From Tritrichomonas musculus (lineage: Eukaryota > Parabasalia > Tritrichomonadida > Tritrichomonadidae): a stretch of DNA of 64,000 nucleotides. The translations under genes were made by a program, and so were the position numbers. Positions 10,706 to 20,300 of this stretch are shown here, one piece after another. The stretch lies in assembly GCA_039105265.1 (NCBI GenBank), contig JAPFFF010000053.1, positions 744,001 through 808,000 of the forward strand, given 5' to 3'. The notes beneath the pieces are model-generated. The model saw only the letters and a program-made list of their open reading frames with translations. It did not search any database and was not told the origin of the DNA. Each line of letters opens with the position of its first letter. Position 1 is the first letter of the stretch.

Positions 10706-11175
10706 ATTATAAGAAAAAAAATATGCTAATTTCTTATACAGTAATAAATAATATTTTTAAATAAATAATGCTAAAAATATTATTAAGATATTTTTAATTT
10801 ATTTTTAAATTAATTTCCTAACTTTGAAAAAATTGAGAAAATTTAGAATCAAACGTTTTTATCTCACTAAAATAAGTAAATTTTAAATATATTTTAGATA
10901 GAATAACTATTATATATTATATTAAATTTTTTATTTATGATGCTTGACGTGTCTTTATTTGTTATGAGATCTTTTTGGCTATTTTTTGAGTCACATTGAA
11001 AAAATAGATATAATGACCGTAAATATGGTGATTTTAAATGTAACGAGAGTATAAAATGAATATCTTTAAAAAAAAATTATAGATAACGGTCAGGCTGAAT
11101 AAGCAATTCTACTTTTGGAAATTAATGTATAGCTTTTTGATTATTTGATCATTTGTGCAATCAATTGTTTTTTTT
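10706..11175. other. AT-rich intergenic spacer
   Basis: About 470 bp with no gene or clear signal. It is the 3' side of the ankyrin gene and the decayed upstream edge of the Sel1 relic. Confidence 0.5.
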
Positions 11176-13305
11176 TTATTTTTTTTCATCCAAAACATTT
11201 ATATCAATTGCTTTTTTCTGTAATAATGGTTTAATGTTTTCAATTTCTTGTCTATCAATATTTGGGTGATTTAATAAAAGGCGAATAGCATCAACATTAT
11301 CCTCAAAAAGAGCCCAATTTAGAACAGGAAATTTTATTTCATTATTGCAAGGAGCATCAAAATAATCTTTGTATTGAGTAGTTCTCAAATTACCTAAATC
11401 AATTATTAAATAAGGAACATTAATATCAATATTAGGCTGTTTCAAACAAATCTTTATTATATTCAGATTCTTTTTTTGAATTGCCACATGTAACGCCGTT
11501 TTTTCTTTTCTTATTACAGTATTTATTTTATATTCACATCCGCCATTTTCATATTCTACACTGCACGATTTTTGGTTGATATCAGCTTTCCCTTGTGATA
11601 ATAAAATTTGCATAATTTCAGAATACCCTAATTCTGAAGCAAGCAGCAGTGGTGTTATATGATATTCGTTCCATATTGTAGTGAAAGCAGTAGAGTGCGT
11701 ATCAATAAATCTTTCACATTTTATTAAATTATCATTCACATTGAATTTACCTGAAGATAGCAAAATACGAACTACATCAGCATGGCCATTTTCAATAGCT
11801 TCATGTAACAAAGCTTTTTCTTCAATGATTGTGAAGAATTGGTAATCATGGAAATACCACCTTTTATGATATTTTTTAGATTTAATCTTTGAATCAATTT
11901 TGTTTGAATTTAATAAAAGTTGAATAATGTCAATATTTCCTTTTTGTGCAGAAATTAGTAAAGCAGATGTTATATATAGAAGATAATTGTAGATATTATA
12001 ATTATTTTCATCGTCATATTCTCCATTATCAGGAGGTTTATTATCTGACATCAATTTTTTTTCTTCTGGTATTTTTTTTAATTTACCATTTTTAATATCA
12101 ATGGAAAGAACAATTTCATCTTGTTCCATATGAGGCTTAAATATTTTGTATTGTTGATTAACATTCAATTCAGGAATAGTTAATAGAAATTGGACAACAA
12201 GATAATAATCATATTTACATAAGAAATAAAATAAATCAGATTTAAGTGAAAGATGAATTATATTTTGAATCTTAAGTTTTTTCAAATTGTAATTATAGTA
12301 TTTCAAGCGCTTTTTCAAAAGATATTTTTTATATATATGTTCTTTATGACTGACATTCATTAGTAAATAATCAGCGATTTCATTATGATGACATTTTATT
12401 GATTCAACAATGAGATATTGATACGATTTTTCCAATGTATATACTTTGTTTTCTTCAAGATAATGAATTAATTCTGAATTTTTCCCATGAATAATGTATG
12501 GCCAAATTGAGCTTGTCATTTTTACACCTCTTCTAACAAGATATACTAGAATTTGTTGCGAACCAAAGAAAGCAGAATATTCAATCAGTGTTTTTGAATT
12601 ATATCTATATATATATGGAAACTTTTCTTCTGTTATATTATATTTTAATAATAATGGATTTGTTTCATAGATTGATTCTGTGATTTCAGATGATGGTGAA
12701 ATATTGTTTTTTTCTAAATATGTAATAAAATCAATAACTTGATCATTTCGGATATATAAACAGAGAATATGATCATTTTCGCCTTGATTTCTTTTTTCAT
12801 TGAATAGTTCAAGATTGTTTTCATTTAATTCTTTCACTTTTTTTTTTAGCGTAGTTTTGAGTGGTTCTTGAAGAAATGATTCTATTTCTGGGAAAAAATA
12901 TTCAAGGTAATACCTCTCTATAAATTTTGTCTGATTAAAAATATCAAATATGCTTTGATTAATTGTAAGAATTTTCTGTTGAATAAGAAATAAAAGAATT
13001 CGTTTATTGTTTTGGAAAATATGAAATATTTCAGAATTTATGAAATATTTTTGAATTGAATCTTTAAAATGTGAAATAATATGATCAATTTTATTGTAAA
13101 GACTTCCAGTTCGATGATAATTGTTAGATAATTGTGCAATTAAATGCAAAAATGATTTGAACTTGTGCTTACTTTCTTTTATTTTTTGTTCTTCAAGATA
13201 ATTGATTATATCATCATTATCTTCGTTGCATTTTTCAATATATGTGAGAAGATTTTCTTCTACTTCTCTCATTAAATCAAAGTATTGTTGGATTTTTTTA
13301 GTCAT
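11176..13305 (-). CDS. DUF3447 / ankyrin-repeat protein
   Basis: 709 residues. The N-terminal half is a helical region of the trichomonad DUF3447 type (YNSKTLIEYSAFFGSQQILV, YLVRRGVKMTSSIWPYIIHG, HNEIADYLLM). The C-terminal third holds ankyrin repeats: LLISAQKGNIDIIQLLLNS, LLHEAIENGHADVVRILLSS, LLLASELGYSEIMQILLSQG, LHVAIQKKNLNIIKICLKQ and LNWALFEDNVDAIRLLLNH. There is no signal peptide or membrane segment, so it is a cytoplasmic protein-binding scaffold whose partner cannot be told. This family is among the most expanded in trichomonads. The start is the ATG 24 nt after a TCATTTATTTT initiator. The gene looks intact. Confidence 0.88.
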   Translation of the reverse strand: MTKKIQQYFDLMREVEENLLTYIEKCNEDNDDIINYLEEQKIKESKHKFKSFLHLIAQLSNNYHRTGSLYNKIDHIISHFKDSIQKYFINSEIFHIFQNNKRILLFLIQQKILTINQSIFDIFNQTKFIERYYLEYFFPEIESFLQEPLKTTLKKKVKELNENNLELFNEKRNQGENDHILCLYIRNDQVIDFITYLEKNNISPSSEITESIYETNPLLLKYNITEEKFPYIYRYNSKTLIEYSAFFGSQQILVYLVRRGVKMTSSIWPYIIHGKNSELIHYLEENKVYTLEKSYQYLIVESIKCHHNEIADYLLMNVSHKEHIYKKYLLKKRLKYYNYNLKKLKIQNIIHLSLKSDLFYFLCKYDYYLVVQFLLTIPELNVNQQYKIFKPHMEQDEIVLSIDIKNGKLKKIPEEKKLMSDNKPPDNGEYDDENNYNIYNYLLYITSALLISAQKGNIDIIQLLLNSNKIDSKIKSKKYHKRWYFHDYQFFTIIEEKALLHEAIENGHADVVRILLSSGKFNVNDNLIKCERFIDTHSTAFTTIWNEYHITPLLLASELGYSEIMQILLSQGKADINQKSCSVEYENGGCEYKINTVIRKEKTALHVAIQKKNLNIIKICLKQPNIDINVPYLIIDLGNLRTTQYKDYFDAPCNNEIKFPVLNWALFEDNVDAIRLLLNHPNIDRQEIENIKPLLQKKAIDINVLDEKK

Positions 13306-13325
13306 TTTAAAAATACAAATAAAAT

Positions 13326-13331
13326 AAATGA
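13326..13331 (-). promoter_or_regulatory. initiator (Inr) of the ankyrin gene
   Basis: The minus-strand TCATTTATTTT has its +1 A at 13329, 24 nt before the ATG at 13305. Confidence 0.5.
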
Positions 13332-13830
13332 CTATATAATATATAAAAATTAATTGTTTTCAAAAAGTTGAATTGGGCATAAATTACAGGTATAGTTGAT
13401 TTCAAATCGGCCCAAAAAAAGTTTCAAATCGGCCCTTTTTTTTCTTGTTTGACCAATTTAATACTAATTCATTGTCTACATCACAGCAATTTTGAAATTT
13501 TGATTTTGAATATGAACAATATTTTTGTTTGTCATATTTTAAAAAAAATTTTAATAAATACAAATATTTTTAAAATATTTTTATAAATTTCATTTTTTCA
13601 ATATAATAAGAAAGATAAAACACAAAGAAGGAAGTGATATTGATGAAAATTTTATATAGGTGATTATATCAAAGAATGAAAGTATTCAGAAAAACGAAAT
13701 CAAATTTTCATAAAAAAAAAATTTGATATTGACTCCGAATTTGTATTAAATTGGTTAAATATGTTATAATGTTGAGTAATAAAATAGAATAAACTTAAAT
13801 AAATTTAATCAAGCCATTTTTGTTCAAATT

Positions 13831-13840
13831 AAAAAAAAAA
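13831..13840 (-). terminator. Pol III terminator (T10)
   Basis: Ten T on the minus strand start one base after the 3' end of the tRNA-like gene, the normal RNA polymerase III stop signal. Confidence 0.75.
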
Positions 13841-13841
13841 T

Positions 13842-13935
13842 ATCGAGGCAAGGATTTGAACCTTGATTAAGTAAGCAATTTAGACTTCAAATTGAAGACA
13901 TAAAGATACCTGCCCTACCATTAGACGACCTCGAC
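13842..13935 (-). tRNA. tRNA-like gene, isotype unassigned (split or pseudo)
   Basis: A 94-nt unit with a 7-bp acceptor stem (GTCGAGG with CCTCGAT), a D-arm with A-box (GTCTAATGGTAGGGC), a perfect 5-bp T-stem (CAAGG/CCTTG) around TTCAAAT (B-box), and a T10 Pol III terminator. Between the D-arm and T-stem are about 45 nt that do not fold into a single 17-nt anticodon arm. AGGTA could pair with TACTT around a longer insert, which would mean an intron of roughly 26 nt, but U33 and the anticodon do not come out cleanly. It is either an intron-bearing tRNA or a tRNA-derived pseudogene with an intact promoter and terminator. Confidence 0.6.
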
Positions 13936-14359
13936 TCTTGTTAAACTTTCTATTTTTTATAATAAATTCTTTGCTGATATTTTGACTTCTGTATATATAT
14001 AAGTTCAAATCAAAATATTATATGGTCTAGATGCAGTATATTTAACCTTTCAAACTTTCTCCAAAAAAAAAAAAATTCCATTGTTTCGCAAATCGATAGA
14101 TGTTCAGAAAAAAGTTATATCTTTTTATGAAAAATACAGATGAGTTTATAAGTCAGAATAAATGTAATATACACTTTTTGAATATAGCTTAAAAACAGAA
14201 GGTTCTAGTAAATAGAATTAATATTATTACTTTTCAAAAAAAAGCAAGGTCTGATGCATATCAAATCAATCGTTTAAATAAAAAAGTGTGCAAGAATGAA
14301 TAAATAAATGAAAAAAAAAAATGTTTAAAAAAAAAATTCTTTTAATTATTGAATTTTTT

Positions 14360-17300
14360 TTAAGAAATAAATTGAGCTATTGTATCAATTAACTTATCTT
14401 TTGTTGCACAATTTATTTCGCATTTTTGAAGTTTTGGTAATAATGATGACGATTTTTCTTTGATTTGTTTATTTTCATCATTATTAATAACCTCGAAGCA
14501 ATCTTTATACTTCATCATGAGCTCAAATGGAACGATTGTGAATGACAACAGTTCTTCATCTTCCAATTTGAAGCGATTTCCAATGATTCCATTTTCATAA
14601 ATGAAGTTCAATATATTCAAGTCCTGCACCAAGCGAGCAGCTACGCCACTGTTCCTCAAAATTGAAATTATTTCATCTTTTGTCTTATCTTCGAATCCAA
14701 GACGACATAATTTCTCAACTGTCTCCCAGTGTTGAGCAAGGATATCGTTTGACAAAGTGTCAGATATGAATTCACTCTCTTTTAATTTTTCAGGAACTTT
14801 TTGAATCAATATTTCAAATGCTTGATTCAATGCATTGAATGAGTGCTTTGAAAAGAAGACTAAATGATCAAGAATCTTTCTTTCTAAGTTATCATTCTGA
14901 CTTTTTGGAATGAATTGCATGATTAGCTGAACAATTGATTGTATTTCCTTCTGTTTTTCTTGATAATCAAAAAGAAGACTGAAAAATGTAAAGTTGTAAG
15001 AATTACTAAATTCAGTGAATAATTGATTTTGTAATTCAAATTGTTTGTCAATTGGACACTCATTGATTCTCTTTCTGGTGTTGTTGATCAAGTAGTTCCA
15101 AATGGCAATTCGACAATTTTCATATTCTTTATCATTTACATTTCCTTTGTTACAAAGATACTTAGTGATGCTTGAAATATCATTAAATAAGGTGTCATAA
15201 CAGATGTCATTTGTATTTGGTTGTCCGCTTGATAGAATTACGTCACGATAAAAAGTAGGACTGTTGATTGATATCGAATCAATGATATTTGGATGAATAT
15301 ACTGAGCAAAATGTCGCTTTGTTTGGAGATAACTGAGGCCAATTATGCTCGATATGAATCCATTTGTTATACAGTATTGGGCATTGTAGTCAAAGTAATT
15401 AAGAAAAGCTTTTGATGAAGCTTTTTCATTATCACAAATTGGTTTTAGAATCTTCTTCATTATTTCCAATAATTTCTCCTTTGTAACAATTGAATTCATA
15501 TTAGATAAATTGAATACAATCATCATGAACAGCTTTGAATAAAAGTCTTCAGAAAAAGTGAATCCAGACTTCAATTTAAAGTCAATTATTTTGCCTAGAA
15601 TCTTCATGTATTTTTGAAAATGAACAACAGGAATCTTCCGAAGTTTCTCTGGAGACATCATGATATCTTTGGATGGAATTGTTCCAAGTAGCAATTCTTC
15701 AGGGCAGTTTTCTTTAAGTGATTTAAGAATAAGAACAATTTGTTGATCAAATGGATGGTAATGTCCTGTTGTCACTAAAAATTGGCCAAAATCAATTAAT
15801 GGTGCGTAATCAATTGTGAAAAATTCATCTGTGAAGTTAATCTTAAATAATTTAATTATTCCTCTGAGCATTGTTAATGTTTGAAGAGCTCGATATTTTA
15901 GAATTGGGAATGATAGACACGTTGAATAATCATCATTACTTATCAATGCCTTCAATTCATCAAAGCAGCCATATATGCATTGAACAGTATTATAATATAC
16001 TCTTTGTGATTCGTAATCTTTTTCTGGATCTATGCCAAATAATTTAGCATCAAAAGTTGGAGACATCATGTCTCTTGGATTAAAGTTTGCTGAATTTTGA
16101 AGTAGTGGAGAAGAAGTGCCAACAGCTCTAGCATCATGCAACAAAATATTAGGAAGCCAAGCATTTAGATTATTGACGAGAATCATTTTAGTATCTTCAT
16201 CTTCACTCAATGCTGGATAGATTAGAGGGAAATCATTCTTGGAAACAAGTTCACCATGTAATCTCAATTTAAGCTTTGGAAATATATTAAATGTTTCTTC
16301 TTTAAAGACAGTGTATATGGACTCAAACAAACATTCTAAACTGATATGAAGTGATTCTTTCTCAAAATATGATAATAAAAATGAATTTACGTCAAACAAG
16401 TTCAAATCACGAGCACGAATGTAATTTTGCATGAAAACACGAGAACTTGGAGTCTTGCTCAAATAAAAAGATCTTACAAATTCAGGATCTTGTAACATTT
16501 GAATATATTCATCTGGAATAGTTTCAAAAAGATTGAAAAACTTAACAAAAACACTAAGAATAATACCACTCCTGATGTAGTTTGGTGAGAATTCTTTATG
16601 ATTCTTAATGTATTCATTGATTCCATCCTTCAATATGAAGAGAATCTTATCACTTATGATTTGCAGTAATTGATCAACTTTTTTCTTTTCGTCTTTTGGT
16701 AATTCACTCTTGTGCTTAATTGCACTGTTGACAATAAACGTTAGAATTCTGAAAAAGTAGAATGAATCAAGTAGCATTTCAAATGCAAAATCAATTGTAT
16801 CAACTCCAAGTTGAATCAATCTTAGTTGAATTGAATTTTCAAGCATTGGCCTTGTTACATTTTGGAAAATGTTGTAGTTTATTTGATCTGATTTATTGAA
16901 AATGAAGAATTTGAAATCAGTTATTTGATCTTGTATCAATGATGCAAATTCTTTATCATTTTGTAATCTAGTTTTCAGAGATGTAAAGTAACTGTCTTCG
17001 ATTCGAATGTTTCCATGAGACAATACTTTAATAATGAGTTTTGCTGTAATTTCTTGTAATTCTGGTCTTTTAGAGATTGAATCCATAAATTCAGCAAAGG
17101 CAGTTGTCATGTAGAAATTATAATATTTATTCAGCAATGAATTCTTCTGTTGTTTTTCTTCTTCTTCTTTTTGTTCAATTTTTATTTCTTCGATTTCATT
17201 TACATCATCTCTGTCATAGAAAAGAAGATATGCATTTGCTTCATAACTGTTGGCTTTTTCAAGAACTTCTTCAATTGTAGTTGGTTGTACATCAGTATCA

Positions 17301-20300
17301 TTGCATTTGTACCATGTCTTGTTTTCTCTATCCATTACAAATGAATAATAATGACCACCCATTGCCGATCCCATGTGTTGAATAATTCCTGTCAAATGAT
17401 ATTTTGTACACTTTTTATCAGAGTCTTCTTTAAATTGACAAATAGATGAAATATCAATGTTTTCTGATATCGATACAAGTGAGTTAACCTTTTTCCTTGT
17501 TCCAGACGTGTAATCATATTCAAATCTCTTCAGTTGTAAAATAAGATGGTCTGGAAGTTCTTGAACAAAATCAGACTGTTTTGCATCGATTTTTCTTTTT
17601 AGAGTATCTGAATAATATTGGTTCTTTTCTGTGAAAAATGATGGTCTATTGAATGCTGCCAAGCATTCTTCAACTGAATTAAGTCGTTCAATTGGCAAAA
17701 TTAGAACTGAAAAAGGCTCATTTCTTTCTGCATAAAATTTACCTTCTTCATTATTTATTCCTTCTGTTTTGAACAAAAGTTTGCCATTAAACATTGAGTT
17801 TGGAATGATTGAAGCTAATTTATCAATCATCATAATGGTAAATTCAGATGCATCTTGTTGAACTCTTGGATTTAATTTTTCTCCATCCCAACCTGTCCAG
17901 TTATCAACAACTTTCTGTGGAGATACAAATTTCAAAGACCTGTTTTTCATTTGTGTGAACAAATTTCCAAGTTCTTTAAAGAGAGGATCATTCCCTTTAT
18001 ATTCAATCAGTGTCTTTCGAAGCAATGGACAATAATAAAACTGTTGTAAGATAGAATTAAAATAGCAAGTGCAGCCAAGATTCTTCAAACCAGTAGGATT
18101 GCCGCCTTGCTTGTAGTCACTCCCATCTATGTTATATTGATCAAATTCTGGTATTCCTATTTCTTTTATTTTATTTAGAATCATTTCTGATGGTGCCTTG
18201 GATGCAATATTTAATGCTTTCTTAAAAATAGCATCACTAATTAATGCATCTCTATCAAGAGTAAAGAAATTGTCCATTATGAAAGTGAATATTTTTCCAC
18301 TTTTCTCTTCATCTTTAATATCATCAATAACTAGTAAAATAAAATCAATAATAAAGGGAAGTTTCGTTGATTTGACGTCCAAATTATCAAGGATGAATTG
18401 CATGGAACTTGTTGTTAGTAATTTTGCATGTGGAGTGAAAATACTAATGAAATCAGTGTAGTCTGATGTCGTCAAATATTGGAAGCATGATTCAAAATAT
18501 TCAAAATGTATAGGTAATTTTCCTAGGACATCTTTTACAACATCTTTCAAGTATTTCATGTTTTTATCAGGATTTATTTCTGTTGAATCATTAATGATGA
18601 CTTTTTTCTTAGAAATTGTCATTGCAATTACTGTTGATAGTACGTGTGAAAATGGAATCGCGCTATCAATTTGAACAAATTGATCTTCTTTAATTGTCTT
18701 ATTATTTGGTCTAGTATTTGCATAACGTTCTCTGATTAAAAACATTTCTCTCATATGGTTCTCTCTAATCACTTCATCATGTATCATTTGGTCATAGTAT
18801 ACATCTGCATCGGCCATGTCTTTAAAAAAGTTATATGCATCATCATCAAATGTTGGTAGTGGTCTCTCTTTTTCTGGTTTTTTAGGTTCAGCAAATGTGA
18901 TTTTAAATTGGGGATCAAATCGAGGAATATTGTTTGGCTTCAACTTTCTCATTAATCTCAAACATTTATCATAAGAAAAGTCAGTTAGAAACATGGTTAT
19001 TCTCATTAATGCTTCGAATAATTGATTTGAGTATTTTTCAATAAGTTCATTTTTTGTCAGTACTTGTAATAAGTAATCAATTATTTCGACAATCAAGCAC
19101 ATGCTATTGACTCTTGTCATTGCATTGATTAGATATTCAATTCCATTTGTTCTTATTAATTCTTCATTTATATTTGGACTCATTTGAGTAAGGCAATTCA
19201 AGCTGTAGATAAAGAACTTTGGATGATCAATCGGGAAGAGGCATTCATAATTGATCTTTTTCATGATATAAAAGTGATTGAACATTGTATAAATAGGTTC
19301 ATATGTTGGCAAATCACTTAATAAATTGGTTAATAAAATATCATTTTTGTCATTTTTATCTTCAAGTAATAATGAGATAAATTTGTTCATTAAACTCGAA
19401 TGACCAATCATTGTTAATGGTGAAATTGACCTTACATGTTGAATTATTATGTATGGTTTTTCTTCAACAACTGGACGAAATTCAATATGGATAATACGAT
19501 TGAAAATACTCAATTTTTGTCTCAAAGGAAGTGGACTTGCACTATAAATCAAGGTGAGTTTTTCTATAGGAACATTCAAGTACTTTGCAGCTTCATAATA
19601 AACAACGAGGGCAGTGCTCTTCTTTGAGAAAAAGAACTTTCGCTCTATTCCTTGAATTGTTATTTCAATAAAGTTGTCTTCAAAATTCATGTCATGTTTT
19701 TTGATGTCTGCCAAATTTGGATTCGTTTTGTCAACAACTTTAATGAACTTGTTCAAGAGTAAAAAGCAACTTTCTCTGTTCTCTGAATCTTCAATTGCTT
19801 TTTCAATGTGATTTAAGAAATCAGTAATCATTTGTTTATCAGTAAGTGTTGTGCCGTTATTATTCGAGTAGATGTGGCAAAGTTGTTTAATGAATTTCTT
19901 TTGAACATCTGATTTTTTTAAAGCAAAAGTCCAAAGTAAATCTTCTTTCTGGAAAGGCAAATATGACAAGTAATCAAATTCCATGTTTTTCCATTCTGGA
20001 TTCTTTTCTTGAACATATTGTAGTATAATTTCATAGAGATCAAAATTAATGTTATTTGATGAGTAAAAGAACATTTCAATTTCTTTATCATCTAAATTAG
20101 AAGATCTCAATATGTTAACAACGAACTTATTGGATACTTTTGATATCTGATGAATCTGATCTTTGCTTAATTGAACTTTTTGTGTTTGACAAATTTTTGT
20201 TATAACATCAAGTGCCTTTTTAACGTTTGGATTTGAGGAACAAAAAGTAACAATTTGGTTGCAAATATCAGAACTAATTTCTTCTTGTTTGTTAAATGAA

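Larger units (their letters stand above)
13306..14359. other. intergenic region with a tRNA-like gene
   Basis: It holds the initiator of the ankyrin gene, a short direct repeat (TTCAAATCGGCC twice near 13398-13434), the tRNA-like gene at 13842-13935, and AT-rich spacer up to the USP stop. No protein gene seen. Confidence 0.6.
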
